From Neobacillus niacini (GTDB lineage: Bacteria > Bacillota > Bacilli > Bacillales > Cytobacillaceae): a DNA stretch of 64,000 nt. This document shows, in pieces, positions 40,385 through 50,086 of the stretch; the stretch's first letter is position 1, and every line of letters starts with the position of its first letter. The stretch covers positions 62,001-126,000 of the forward strand of contig NZ_JACWFG010000002.1 in assembly GCF_019749295.1 (NCBI RefSeq), given 5' to 3'. A program made the translations under genes and the position numbers. The notes under the pieces are model-generated. The model was not told the origin of the DNA. It saw only the letters and a list, made by a program, of their open reading frames with translations, and made no database searches.

Positions 40385-41254
40385 TCATTCATTCTCAGCT
40401 TGCAATGCTTGATGAGCGAGCATAAGCGCGCCAGTTATCCCCGCATTATCACCTAAGCTAGGACTGACTATATAATCAGTAAGCTCCGGCAAAGCTACAT
40501 ACCCATTAATAAATTCATTTAAATATCTATTAATAAAAGTAAATACTTGTTTCTGTTTCATTACTCCACCGCCGAGGATGATTTTTTTCGGCGATAGAAT
40601 TAAGATATATTGCATTAGAGCCTGCGCAAGATAGTAAGCTTCCAACTCCCAAACCTCGACTTGGTCTACAAGCTGATCACCTTTAACACCCCACCGGTTT
40701 TCAATCGCTGGTCCAGCTGCAAGCCCTTCTAAGCAATCGTGATGATACGGACATTTTCCTTTGTATGGATCATTAGGATGACGTCTAACAATGATATGTC
40801 CCATTTCAGGGTGTGAAAGCCCTTGGAGGAGTTCGCCTTGAACAATCGCCCCTGCTCCAATTCCTGTACCAACCGTAATGTACAAGCAGCTGTCCAATCC
40901 TTTAGCAGCGCCAAAGGTTGCTTCTCCCAATGCAGCTGCATTTACATCGGTGTTGAATCCAATAGGTACTGAAGATGCCTCTTTTAAAACCTGCACAAGA
41001 GGATAATGGTTCCAACCTGGTTTTGGTGTGGAGGTTATGTAACCATAGGTAGGACTTTCCTTGATCACATCAATCGGGCCAAACGAACCCACCCCGATGG
41101 ATGTTAAAGGATATTTTTTAAAAAATTCAATCACCTGCGGCATTGTTTCAGCAGGGATTGTCGTTGGAATCTGGATTCGTTCTATTATCTGCCCCGTTTC
41201 ATTACCGACTGCACAAACGAATTTTGTCCCTCCTGCTTCAATGGCACCCAACAT
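40385..41254 (-). CDS. ROK-family sugar kinase (fructokinase/mannokinase, GmuE type)
   Basis: The kinase has 289 residues. The ATP-binding phosphate loop is AIEAGGTKFVCAVGN, the catalytic Asp is in IGFNTDVNAAALGEA, GTGIGAGAI follows, and the zinc site of this subgroup is GKCPYHHDCLEGLAAGPAIE. B. subtilis GmuE and Gff-type enzymes phosphorylate fructose and mannose. With manA next to it and mannosidases upstream, mannose is the likely substrate. It is 19 bp after the MFS carrier gene. Confidence 0.88.
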   Translation of the reverse strand: MLGAIEAGGTKFVCAVGNETGQIIERIQIPTTIPAETMPQVIEFFKKYPLTSIGVGSFGPIDVIKESPTYGYITSTPKPGWNHYPLVQVLKEASSVPIGFNTDVNAAALGEATFGAAKGLDSCLYITVGTGIGAGAIVQGELLQGLSHPEMGHIIVRRHPNDPYKGKCPYHHDCLEGLAAGPAIENRWGVKGDQLVDQVEVWELEAYYLAQALMQYILILSPKKIILGGGVMKQKQVFTFINRYLNEFINGYVALPELTDYIVSPSLGDNAGITGALMLAHQALQAENE

Positions 41255-41272
41255 AGATAATACCTCCCAAAC

Positions 41273-42502
41273 TTATAATTGATTAGAACGAAGTACTGAA
41301 ACTTTTTTCGACTTTCTCCAAATCATATAGAGTGATGGAATCATAATGACATATACAATCGGAAAAAGACTAAACGATATCGGTAAAAGCTGGTCAAAAT
41401 TAAGGTATTTTCTCATCACTAAAAACAAAGCTACACCGATGATTCTTCCTATTCCAAGTGGAATTTCACGGATAATGATATAATCTAACCGCTTTTCCTT
41501 GTAGTCTGGATCCTTCTCAATCGCCTCGTAAATCATCGCGCTCATCGAGTTCGTAATCATATTCTGTGCTAAAGGTGAGATGACCCCAAAAACAACCAGC
41601 GAAAGGATGACAGGAAAAATGGATAACAGAACAGAACTCAAGAATATACTGACCGAACCAATCGTATAAATGGCGAGACGATATTTCGGATTAGAGTACC
41701 TAGCGAGTACATAGAATGTAGCAATCGCAACAAGTTCTGCGGCTGTATTATAAATACCTAGACTCAACTCTCCGCCAGCGACTTTGAAGGTAATCATTGT
41801 AATTAAGAAGGTTCCGTACACGCCCGATACAATCCCATCAGCAAACATGACCTTATACATCTTCTTCCATTCCCTCGATGGATTCTTGATGACTTCCCAA
41901 AAGTAACTTTTGGTGGTAATCGGATGACCCTTTACCTTTAAAGAGGTTAAAAAGGCAATAAAAAAGAAAACACAGGTTCCAATAAAAACAACATAATAAC
42001 CAAACATACCCTCAAATTGTGAGATGATAATCCCTGACAGAACCGGTCCGATGACACCGCCGATGGTAAATAAAATTCCTTGTACATATAAAAATTGATC
42101 ACGGTTATCGTTCGTAGTTAAATCCAACACCGCCAAGTGCATGCCGACATAATATAGGCTCATAGCCAACCCATTTGAAAACCCTAACAACATAATATGA
42201 TCTCGTAATGTATCATGGAAAATAAGCATAATTAAATAGGTGATTAGGTAAAAGACAAAGCCTAATCGCATCGTAATCATTGGGCTCGTCTTCCGAGCAA
42301 GCCACCCGCAAAGTCCAAAACAAAAAATGAGTGCAATCGACCAATACAAACTATAATGGGCCAGCAAGGAATAAGTTTTATCCAGCTTCCATAGGAAAAC
42401 ACTTTGAAAAATACCTGACAAAACTCCCCCAAAGGAAAAGAGGGCATTCATCAGTAAATAAAACTTCAATTCTGTAGAAAAAGACTTAAATACTTGAAAC
42501 AT
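41273..42502 (-). CDS. MFS transporter (YttB/YqgE-like)
   Basis: The protein has 409 residues with about twelve predicted membrane helices and the major facilitator pattern, including FGLCGWLARKTSPMITMRLG between helices 2 and 3 and a charged central loop (KNPSREWKKMYKVM). The N-terminal MNALFSFGGVLSGIFQSVFLW is typical of the YttB/YqgE group found in Bacillales. The substrate is unknown. It is co-transcribed with mannose kinase and isomerase, so uptake or efflux of a mannoside or its product is possible, although the operon already has an ABC importer. Confidence 0.85.
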   Translation of the reverse strand: MFQVFKSFSTELKFYLLMNALFSFGGVLSGIFQSVFLWKLDKTYSLLAHYSLYWSIALIFCFGLCGWLARKTSPMITMRLGFVFYLITYLIMLIFHDTLRDHIMLLGFSNGLAMSLYYVGMHLAVLDLTTNDNRDQFLYVQGILFTIGGVIGPVLSGIIISQFEGMFGYYVVFIGTCVFFFIAFLTSLKVKGHPITTKSYFWEVIKNPSREWKKMYKVMFADGIVSGVYGTFLITMITFKVAGGELSLGIYNTAAELVAIATFYVLARYSNPKYRLAIYTIGSVSIFLSSVLLSIFPVILSLVVFGVISPLAQNMITNSMSAMIYEAIEKDPDYKEKRLDYIIIREIPLGIGRIIGVALFLVMRKYLNFDQLLPISFSLFPIVYVIMIPSLYMIWRKSKKVSVLRSNQL

Positions 42503-42554
42503 TCGTTTGTTCTCCTTTTAAAGCTAAGTTGGCTAATGGCCGCCCCTCCTGCAC

Positions 42555-43547
42555 CTAGTGATTAATTATCGCTTTTGAAACACTAAGCCTCGGAAAGTTA
42601 GCCATCGCCTCAGGCAGATCCTCCAATGTAAAACGATGAGAAATGAGCGATTGAACATCAATCACTTTTTTATCAATGAGTGAAATAGCTTCATCGTGCG
42701 TAAATGGATTAACAAATGACCCCTTTATGCTTAGTTCCTTTGAAAAGATTTCAAACGGTGAAACAGAGATTACCGTTTCAGGAGCCGCGACCCCAAAGAG
42801 TAATACTTGGCCGCCCTTACCTGCTGATTTAACCGCTAATTCCATACTCTCCGCTCTGCCTACACATTCAATTACAACATCCACCGCTAGATTAGCAGCC
42901 TTTGATGGATGAATTACTTCATCCGCACCTAGCCTATAGAGAAGCTCTCTTTTGTTATCTGCAGGTTCACTAACGATGACCGACTGTACATTTTGATGTT
43001 TAACCAGTTGTAAAAACAATTGTCCTATAAAACCGCCGCCAATAATGAGAACACTGCTTAAGGATGAAAGTTGAATCTTCTTAAATCCATGTAAAACACA
43101 TCCCAAAGGCTCAACAAGTGCTGCCTCTTCAAAGCTCATTTCATCGGGGATTTTGTAGCAATTAGCTTCCGGCACTACACAAAACTCCCCCATCCCGCCA
43201 TCTCTTGTTACCCCTACTGCCTGAAGATGGTTACATAAATGAGCTCGATTGCTGCGGCAATACTCACATGTCCCGCAATAAATGTTGGGATCAATGGAAA
43301 CACGATCTCCTACCGCGAAGGACGATACTTCGGCACCGACCTCCACGATTTCCCCCGCCAATTCATGGCCGAGGACAATCGGGTGCTGGACTTCAGCAGA
43401 ACCGGGATGACCATGATAAATATGTTGATCGGTTCCGCAAATGCCGCAGCTTTTCACCTTTACAATAACTTCCTTTGCTGACAGAGATGGATAATTCCAC
43501 TCCATTACCTCCAACTGCTTTGTCCCTTGTAAAACAGCTGCTTTCAT
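42555..43547 (-). CDS. Zinc-dependent medium-chain alcohol/polyol dehydrogenase
   Basis: The 330-residue MDR dehydrogenase has the catalytic zinc ligands in KSCGICGTDQHIYHG and LGHELAGEIVEVG, the structural zinc cluster YCGTCEYCRSNRAHLC, and the nucleotide site VLIIGGGFIGQLF. It resembles sorbitol/threonine dehydrogenase-like proteins that oxidise polyols or sugars with NAD(P). It lies 3 bp after the beta-mannosidase gene, so its substrate may be a sugar alcohol or sugar released from the same glycoside. The exact substrate is unknown. Confidence 0.88.
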   Translation of the reverse strand: MKAAVLQGTKQLEVMEWNYPSLSAKEVIVKVKSCGICGTDQHIYHGHPGSAEVQHPIVLGHELAGEIVEVGAEVSSFAVGDRVSIDPNIYCGTCEYCRSNRAHLCNHLQAVGVTRDGGMGEFCVVPEANCYKIPDEMSFEEAALVEPLGCVLHGFKKIQLSSLSSVLIIGGGFIGQLFLQLVKHQNVQSVIVSEPADNKRELLYRLGADEVIHPSKAANLAVDVVIECVGRAESMELAVKSAGKGGQVLLFGVAAPETVISVSPFEIFSKELSIKGSFVNPFTHDEAISLIDKKVIDVQSLISHRFTLEDLPEAMANFPRLSVSKAIINH

Positions 43548-43549
43548 CC

Positions 43550-46066
43550 TTATAACCCCCTTGTTTTCACACTATTAATCGCTTTAACCCTCAATGTATC
43601 CCAAGGAATTGGTTTACCTTCAGCCTGATGTACCTTAATTCTTCTTTTCCTATTTGGTAATAAGTCAAAGAAATTATCCTCCAACACCAGCTGTTCCATT
43701 TCCATTTCAATGGTCACCATCCGAGCAAGTACATTCGTAGAAAATATCAATTCATGATTCTCATGGTCCACCGAAACACTAATTTCAGCGTCTTCAAATT
43801 TAACATCCTTTTGATCACGGAAATAATAAAAGTCTTCTTCAACACTATTATTCTTTGAAGTGATGACCATAACAGCACCTTCTGGATTCAGTCCACATAG
43901 CGCTTCTTGTTCTAAAACAACTGATACCTGCTTAGATATATTGGGTTCAACCGAAACCTTCCAAACTTTTGAGAATACCTTTTCGCCATTGGTTTGATAA
44001 ACAGCCAGCTCAATTTCATCCTCATAGACTTCTAGAGTGTCATTTACAACCCAAACCTTTATGTCTTGACCTGGCTCATAATCCAGCGTTAGCAGGACCG
44101 GACTGTAGAACTTTCTTGCATAATGATACGAAGCCTTTGGCAATAAATAATAGTCAATCACCGACCAGCTCGTGCCCGGCCAGCAGTCATTTAACTGCCA
44201 GAACAAAGCGCCGCTCGTGTTTGGTTTATTGCGTCGATAATGCTCAATTCCATATTTCAATCCTTCTGCCTGCGTTAACATGGAAAAAGAAATGTATTCA
44301 TATAAATCCTTGGGAACTCCTGTATAGCCTTCCATGAGTAGTATTCCTTTTGGATGATGGATATCTTTATTGCGGTACGCCATTTCTTCGCTTCCCCAGA
44401 AAAATTGATCCTTGGGAATATTTCGTTCTAATGTATAGGTGTTGGATGAAGCATGCATACCAAATTCACTCGCAAATTTAGTGGTATCATTTTTGAAATT
44501 TTTAAACGACAGGCCTTCTACACTGTAATTAACCGATTGCGGCTCACCAAACGTTCTAGGCTCAATATTTCCGTGCCACACCTGCCAATTATGTGTGTCA
44601 CCCTCTTCTCTTGAGTTATGGTCGTTCCCTCCAAATGGAGAGCTTGGCCAAAACAAGCGAGTCGGGTCAAGTTCTTCTAGTAATTCTGGCATTAATTCAT
44701 GATAGATTTTCTCGCCGTAAAACGGATGATGGATTTCACCTGAGGAGTACAACGCCTCATACAGCCAATCATTTTCATTGTTTCCGCACCATAGCGCCAG
44801 GCACGGATGATTCCGCAGACGCTTTACTACATGAATAATCTCCTCAGTGACATTATCCATAAAGTTCTTATTGTAATCAGGATATAAAGCGCACGAAAAC
44901 ATGAAATCCTGCCAGACTAATAGACCAAGCCGATTGCACTCATCGTAAAAGATCTCCTTTTCATAGATACCGCCGCCCCAAACACGAAGCATATTCATAT
45001 TCGCATCTTTAGACATTTTGATTAAGTGAAGGTAACGTGAATCTGGAACAGCTCCTATGAAACTATCAATCGGAATCCAATTCGCGCCTTTTGCAAAGAT
45101 TTTTTCTCCATTTAAAACAAAAGTAAAACAATGATTTCCATTTTCATCTTTTCGAAGTACTTCAATGGTTCGAATCCCGAAGTCTTCTAAACTCTCATCC
45201 ACTTTCACACCATCAGCTACTAGTTCAACCTTCAGCTGATAAAGATGCGGTGTACCGAGGTCATGGGTCCACCAAAGCTTAGGATTTTCCACCGCGAGTA
45301 TAACCTTTGCTTTTTTACGATCTACCTTCACCTTTGTTGAAAAAGCTTCCTCTCCAAGTGAAAGATTTACACGGACTTCATACTCTTTATCCTTCGTAAA
45401 AGACGCAATATCCACTTCCACCTCGATAAGTGCCTCTTCTTGTGTGATGGATTTGGTTTTAGCAAATACACTATCGATTTTGGCTAAAGTCCTTTTCTCT
45501 AAATGAACATCCTTCCATATCCCTGCTGCAACTAAGCGCGGACCCCAATCCCAACCAAAGTGACTTTGTGCTTTACGAGTCCAAATCCGCTTTTTGCTAA
45601 AACCAGACCAATAATATTGCACCTTGTCTTTTACATGAACGTGAACGGGATCAAACTTTACAGCTAATACATTTTTCCCTTTTTTAAGCTCTCTTGCTAC
45701 TTCAAAGGTATGACTGATAAACATATTCTCTGTTGAACCAAGCTCCACTCCGTTCAAATAAACTGTCGCAAACGTATCAAGGCCTTCGAAGATCAACTCA
45801 TACCGGTCGTCTTTACTGATTTCATCATGGAACTCAAAGGTATTGCGGTACCACCAGACCTTTTCCTCCACCCACTGACATTTCAAATCATTGTGGCCGT
45901 AAAAGGGATCTTCAATTAACTTCCTGTCAATCAAGGTGGAATGAACATCACCTGGAACAGCTGATGTCATCCAGAAATAATCAATATAGTCAGGAGAAGC
46001 CACCTCAAGATCACGTGCAGCCCCAACATCAAAATGCTTTATCTTCCAATTATCATGAATCTTCAT
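43550..46066 (-). CDS. GH2 beta-mannosidase
   Basis: The enzyme removes terminal beta-D-mannose from manno-oligosaccharides. The 838-residue protein has the beta-mannosidase layout: an N-terminal sandwich (WMTSAVPGDVH, FEGLDTFATVYLNG), the conserved KAQSHFGWDWGPRL, an Ig-like domain, and a TIM barrel with acid/base Glu431 in LALWCGNNEN and nucleophile Glu534 in FASEFGMHA. WQLNDCWPGTSWSVIDY is also diagnostic and separates it from beta-galactosidases. It is cytoplasmic and starts the mannosidase-ADH-MFS-ROK-manA run. A terminator-like hairpin lies just before it. Confidence 0.94.
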   Translation of the reverse strand: MKIHDNWKIKHFDVGAARDLEVASPDYIDYFWMTSAVPGDVHSTLIDRKLIEDPFYGHNDLKCQWVEEKVWWYRNTFEFHDEISKDDRYELIFEGLDTFATVYLNGVELGSTENMFISHTFEVARELKKGKNVLAVKFDPVHVHVKDKVQYYWSGFSKKRIWTRKAQSHFGWDWGPRLVAAGIWKDVHLEKRTLAKIDSVFAKTKSITQEEALIEVEVDIASFTKDKEYEVRVNLSLGEEAFSTKVKVDRKKAKVILAVENPKLWWTHDLGTPHLYQLKVELVADGVKVDESLEDFGIRTIEVLRKDENGNHCFTFVLNGEKIFAKGANWIPIDSFIGAVPDSRYLHLIKMSKDANMNMLRVWGGGIYEKEIFYDECNRLGLLVWQDFMFSCALYPDYNKNFMDNVTEEIIHVVKRLRNHPCLALWCGNNENDWLYEALYSSGEIHHPFYGEKIYHELMPELLEELDPTRLFWPSSPFGGNDHNSREEGDTHNWQVWHGNIEPRTFGEPQSVNYSVEGLSFKNFKNDTTKFASEFGMHASSNTYTLERNIPKDQFFWGSEEMAYRNKDIHHPKGILLMEGYTGVPKDLYEYISFSMLTQAEGLKYGIEHYRRNKPNTSGALFWQLNDCWPGTSWSVIDYYLLPKASYHYARKFYSPVLLTLDYEPGQDIKVWVVNDTLEVYEDEIELAVYQTNGEKVFSKVWKVSVEPNISKQVSVVLEQEALCGLNPEGAVMVITSKNNSVEEDFYYFRDQKDVKFEDAEISVSVDHENHELIFSTNVLARMVTIEMEMEQLVLEDNFFDLLPNRKRRIKVHQAEGKPIPWDTLRVKAINSVKTRGL

Positions 46067-46092
46067 CTATACTTCACCTGCCAAAGTTATGT

Positions 46093-46130
46093 TAAAAATG
46101 CCAAAATCAATAGAGCGATTTTGGCATTCT
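46093..46130 (-). terminator. Hairpin between the GH130 gene and the beta-mannosidase gene
   Basis: AATGCCAAAATC (46097-46108) and GATTTTGGCATT (46117-46128) form a perfect 12-bp stem starting 11 bp after the GH130 stop; TTTTTAAC lies at the end of the stem on the minus strand. Only about 70 bp separate the genes, so partial read-through seems likely. Confidence 0.75.
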
Positions 46131-46138
46131 TCTCGTTA

Positions 46139-47200
46139 TTATAAATAAGTCAATGAATCTAAGATTTCTTGTAAGCTGAATTCCGCACAAGCCATGGATG
46201 TATCCGCAACACCGTAGTACATTTTAACAACATCGCCTTCAACAACTGCACCACATGAAAATACAACATTTCCAAAGAATCCTTCTACCTCATAATCTGC
46301 TTCAGGCTCGATAATCGGCTGGTTCGAGCGGGCAATGACCTTTGTTGGATCTTCCAGGTCAAGTAACACAGCACCCATACAATAGCGGTGATCGGAAGTC
46401 GCACCATGGTACAGTTCAAGCCAGCCTTTCTCTGTTTTAAAAGGAACAGCTCCTCCGCCCATACGCGCACTATCCCACATGCCTTCACGTAAGCCTAGTA
46501 AATGCTTGTGGTTACCCCAATGCAAGAGGTTTGTAGATTCTGCAATCCAAATTTCTGGCTCCCCGACACTTTTCGGTACCGGACGATGAAGTGCATAGTA
46601 TTTTCCGTTTATTTTTTCAGGAAAAATTAATACGTCTTTGTTTTCTGGTGCAAAAATCATTCCGTGATGTTCTGTTGTCACAAAGTCTTTTGTGGAAACC
46701 ATGGATTCTCCAACACCGACTGGTGAAGCGGCACTAAAATAAATATAGTAAGTATCTTCAATTTTGGTAATCCTTGGGTCTTCAATCCCAAAGGTCTCTA
46801 GCTCATTGGATGGATATACAAACGGTTTTTCATCAATCGTGAAGTGATGTCCATCCTTGCTTCGGGCAATCCGCAGGTAGGATAGGGAAGTTAAATAAAC
46901 AAAACCATGTGGATTTCCGGCTTTCTTAATCGTACGCGGATCTGAAAAATCATACTGAGGGTCATCTAAATTTAATTCCAAAATTTCAAGCTCGCGCGTT
47001 TTGTGATTGTATATCGGCGCCTTGACGATATTAGGATCTTCACTGATTGGACGTTCCGCTACACGCAGAAGCATAATAATCTCATCGTTATACGTGGTTA
47101 TCCCTGCATTAAATGCACCAATCACTTCAAAATCCGGGCGATGTGCTGTTACATCCATCGGAGTTACCAATGGGTTCTCTTCATATCTATATATATTCAT
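46139..47200 (-). CDS. GH130 beta-mannoside phosphorylase
   Basis: GH130 enzymes split beta-mannosides with phosphate, giving mannose-1-phosphate. The 353-residue protein is a five-bladed propeller with NIYRYEENPLVTPMDV, GAFNAGI, the region around catalytic Asp FGIEDPRITKI, and MGGGAVPFKTEKGWLELYHG, which carries phosphate-site residues. I chose ATG 47200 with GAGGAG 8 bases upstream; a TTG seven codons earlier is inside that site. Beta-1,4 (manno-oligosaccharide) and beta-1,2 (oligomannan, as in Thermoanaerobacter and Listeria enzymes) activities both occur in this family, and I cannot tell which applies. It is preceded by a DUF1861 gene. Confidence 0.88.
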   Translation of the reverse strand: MNIYRYEENPLVTPMDVTAHRPDFEVIGAFNAGITTYNDEIIMLLRVAERPISEDPNIVKAPIYNHKTRELEILELNLDDPQYDFSDPRTIKKAGNPHGFVYLTSLSYLRIARSKDGHHFTIDEKPFVYPSNELETFGIEDPRITKIEDTYYIYFSAASPVGVGESMVSTKDFVTTEHHGMIFAPENKDVLIFPEKINGKYYALHRPVPKSVGEPEIWIAESTNLLHWGNHKHLLGLREGMWDSARMGGGAVPFKTEKGWLELYHGATSDHRYCMGAVLLDLEDPTKVIARSNQPIIEPEADYEVEGFFGNVVFSCGAVVEGDVVKMYYGVADTSMACAEFSLQEILDSLTYL

Positions 47201-47229
47201 TTTCAGGTCTCCTCTATTCAAAGTTCAAC

Positions 47230-48174
47230 TTACTTTTCATATGGTAAAAATGGATCCACGATCGTTATTTTTTGAGCTTCGGCGTCACTAATCCCTGCAT
47301 AAATATCAGCACTTCCGTCACTTTTCCGAACTAGACCGCCGCTAAAAACAACATCCTCTAGATCTGGGCGTTTCGATGGACCAGGAAGGAAATTGCTTCT
47401 TGTAGCAATTAGCTTCATGTCAGAAACTTCACCTGTTTCGGAATCAAGGGCAAATACCATCGGATAATAATGGCGATTTCCATCTTCATCAAAGGAAGCA
47501 ACATGGCCGAGAACACCAACAAGTCCATTTTTTAAGAGATGCGGCTCGTTTGCCCCGCCCCACTCTTCATCAATAAACTGATTTTCCAGCAAAGGAGCCT
47601 CATTGATTACATCGAGAGTCAATTCAGCTAATGAAGAAATTCGAGTCCAGCCAATCTTTCCTCTTCCGCCTTTTTCCCCTTGAGGTCTTGTCAATACGCC
47701 AATACTTCCGTCCTTTAACTCCACAAGACGTAGGTCCTTCATACCGTCCGGACCTTTTGCAAATTCCTGTAAGTCTGCAATACTCTGGCCTTTATAAAAC
47801 ACCGTTCTCCAGCCAAGTTGACCTTTATTAATCGGATGTGGGAAGATTTGAACCCCGCCTACGATTAACTCTCCTGCAATGGTAGTAAAGAATGGGTCCT
47901 GCAGTTCAAGAACAGGTGAATTCTCTCTTGGCACCCACTCTCCATTTCGCTCGACAAAGAAATATACGTTGGAGTGCTCACTGTCACGAGACTCCACTCG
48001 TCCTGCAATCACAAGCTCCCCTTCGTCCTCAAAAGGTGCGCAAATATTATAGACATCTTTTTCACCAACGCCTGTAAAAACAATCTTTTCTGCGTGTACA
48101 GGTTGAGAATCCGCCTGAAATTCTTCCAACAATTGTTCACACGTTTTGACATTCCCTTTATTTAAAACAGCCAT
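47230..48174 (-). CDS. DUF1861-family beta-propeller protein
   Basis: This 314-residue protein matches the DUF1861 pattern, a predicted five-bladed propeller related to GH130/GH43/GH32 folds. Landmarks are VAGRVESRDSEHSNVYFF, NSPVLELQDPFFTTI, LVGVLGHVASFD and the C-terminal DIYAGISDAEAQ. The acidic triplet EEWGGANEPHLL could serve a sugar site. No signal peptide is present. It lies between the GH13 and GH130 genes with 3- and 29-bp gaps. A mannoside-processing or mannoside-binding role is inferred only from this context. Confidence 0.8.
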   Translation of the reverse strand: MAVLNKGNVKTCEQLLEEFQADSQPVHAEKIVFTGVGEKDVYNICAPFEDEGELVIAGRVESRDSEHSNVYFFVERNGEWVPRENSPVLELQDPFFTTIAGELIVGGVQIFPHPINKGQLGWRTVFYKGQSIADLQEFAKGPDGMKDLRLVELKDGSIGVLTRPQGEKGGRGKIGWTRISSLAELTLDVINEAPLLENQFIDEEWGGANEPHLLKNGLVGVLGHVASFDEDGNRHYYPMVFALDSETGEVSDMKLIATRSNFLPGPSKRPDLEDVVFSGGLVRKSDGSADIYAGISDAEAQKITIVDPFLPYEK

Positions 48175-48177
48175 AGA

Positions 48178-49770
48178 TTAATTTACCTCCTTCAGAATCA
48201 AGACTTCATTCTCGAGTATCGTGATAGTATCGTTACACTCCAAACACTTCCGCTTATTTGATAAAAGCAATTCGCTCTTCATATCGATTTCAAAACTTTT
48301 TGGTTGAGCAGAAAAGTTCAAGGCTACTACTATTTTTTCTGCACTGTCCTTCCTGGCGAAGGAGATCATGTTATCTTCAAACCTTAGAAATTCATAATTC
48401 CCATTGGTGAGAGCAGAATGAGCTTTTCGCAGTCTCATCAATTTTTTATAAAAAGTAAGCATGGAATCCGAGTCCTTTTGCTGGTTCTCGACAGTAACTT
48501 TATAAGCATTCTCAGGAATACTGATCCACGGCTCCTTTTCTGAAAATCCAACATGGTGTTCAGCACTCCACTGCATAGGAGTTCGTGATTTATCCCTCGA
48601 CTTTTCGTTGGCAATGACCAACGCTTCCTCTTCGGGCTGACCAGCTTGTAAGGCAAGCTGATAGTGTGTAATGCCTTGTATGTCCTTCATTTTGGAAATA
48701 TCATCACACACATAATCTCGCATTCCAATCTCATCACCTTGATAAATGAACGGAACACCCTTAGCAGTGAGCATAAAAGCTGCGACTAATTTGGCTCTGT
48801 CCTCATCACCGCCAAATCTAGAAAAGTGCCGGGACATATCATGACTCGAAAAGAACAGAGTTGGGATTTGTGACTGATCATAAACGTTCTCTGTTTCAAC
48901 GACCTGTTGAAATAGCTTTTTCACATCAAAGCTCTCAATGCTGCCTATGTTAAAATTAAAAACAACATCTAATTTGTTAAGGCCGGAATATTGTTTTAAA
49001 ATGGCTAGGTCTTCCGAACCCACTTCACCAACTAGAAATTTATCTGGATACTGATGAACAAATTCAGCAATTTCCTCAATGACTGCTAAAATTCCATCTT
49101 GATCTTTATCGTATAAATGGATTTGTTCATTATTTTCCACATCAAATGGGTTGTCTTGGAAGTTATCATTTACCTTTAAGAAATTAATGACATCAAGCCG
49201 GAAGCCGTCGACTCCTTTTTCCAGCCAAAACTTCATACAATCCATCATCGCTGCTTTCACTTCATGATTGGCCCAATTCAGGTCTACCTGCTCTTTAGCA
49301 AAGGCATGGTAATAATATTGGCTGGTGTTTTCATCGTACTCCCAAGCGGATCCGCCAAAGAAGGATTCCCAATTGTTCGGTTTATCGCTCCAAATATACC
49401 AATCTCGTTTCGGATGGTCCTTACCTGACTTTGACTCCTGAAACCATTGATGTTTCGATGAAGTGTGGTTCAACACTAAATCGGCGATCACCTTGATACC
49501 GCGCACATGTGCTTCCTGAATGAATAGTTCAAAATCCGCCATACTTCCATAATCAGGATCAATCCCATAGTAATCGGAAATATCGTAGCCGTTATCCACC
49601 TTTGGGGATGGATAAAAGGGAGTAAGCCACAGTCCATCAACCCCCAGCTCCTTTAAATAGTCGAGCTTTGAGGTAATACCAGCAAAGTCCCCGATTCCGT
49701 CACCGTTTCCGTCTTTAAAGCTAGGCATATAAATTTCATAAAAAGTAGATTGTTTCCACCATTTAACCAT
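48178..49770 (-). CDS. GH13 alpha-glucosidase-like enzyme (oligo-1,6-glucosidase group)
   Basis: The 530-residue protein has the GH13 barrel. It shows WWKQSTFYEIYMPSFKDGN, region I DLVLNH, region II with nucleophile Asp193 in DGFRLDVINF, region III Glu249 in FLVGEVGSE, and region IV as FFSSHDMSRHFSRFG, where most family members have NHDQPR. The changed region IV suggests a different aglycone preference. I chose ATG 49770 with GGAG upstream; a TTG eight codons earlier is weaker. Its presence among beta-mannoside genes suggests substrates mixing alpha-glucosyl and mannosyl residues, but this is inference. The repeat-filled spacer at 49.85-50.08 kb separates it from the permease genes. Confidence 0.87.
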   Translation of the reverse strand: MVKWWKQSTFYEIYMPSFKDGNGDGIGDFAGITSKLDYLKELGVDGLWLTPFYPSPKVDNGYDISDYYGIDPDYGSMADFELFIQEAHVRGIKVIADLVLNHTSSKHQWFQESKSGKDHPKRDWYIWSDKPNNWESFFGGSAWEYDENTSQYYYHAFAKEQVDLNWANHEVKAAMMDCMKFWLEKGVDGFRLDVINFLKVNDNFQDNPFDVENNEQIHLYDKDQDGILAVIEEIAEFVHQYPDKFLVGEVGSEDLAILKQYSGLNKLDVVFNFNIGSIESFDVKKLFQQVVETENVYDQSQIPTLFFSSHDMSRHFSRFGGDEDRAKLVAAFMLTAKGVPFIYQGDEIGMRDYVCDDISKMKDIQGITHYQLALQAGQPEEEALVIANEKSRDKSRTPMQWSAEHHVGFSEKEPWISIPENAYKVTVENQQKDSDSMLTFYKKLMRLRKAHSALTNGNYEFLRFEDNMISFARKDSAEKIVVALNFSAQPKSFEIDMKSELLLSNKRKCLECNDTITILENEVLILKEVN

Positions 49771-49850
49771 TTTGTATAAACTCCAATCTTGCAAAAACTT
49801 CTATTTACTTGGCTCTGTTATTATTCATTGTTGATTTCTTGTAGGATTGG

Positions 49851-50078
49851 GAATTCATAGGCGGAGATATTCCGGCTATTGTTTAAAGCGGACCCTTAAG
49901 AGCAGATATAAGCGGAGATATTCCGCTTAACTGTTTTAAATAAGACAAATTACAAGGTTTTAGAAACAATAAGCGGAAAAACTCCGCCTATTTTTAAGGA
50001 AACTATAAAACTCCCCAATTTAAACGGAAATTCTCCGCTTATTTTCCAAACACAGTGAAATCAACATTCAGTTTTAAC
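49851..50078 (+). repeat. 228-bp inverted repeat, left arm, with internal AGCGGA/TCCGCT palindromes
   Basis: The reverse complement of this segment aligns end to end with 56190-56419, by eye about 80-85% identical. Within the arm, palindromes such as AAGCGGAGATATTCCGCTTA recur near 49861, 49911, 49973 and 50023. It lies between the GH13 gene and the MalG-type permease gene. Confidence 0.88.
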
Positions 50079-50086
50079 AGAACCTT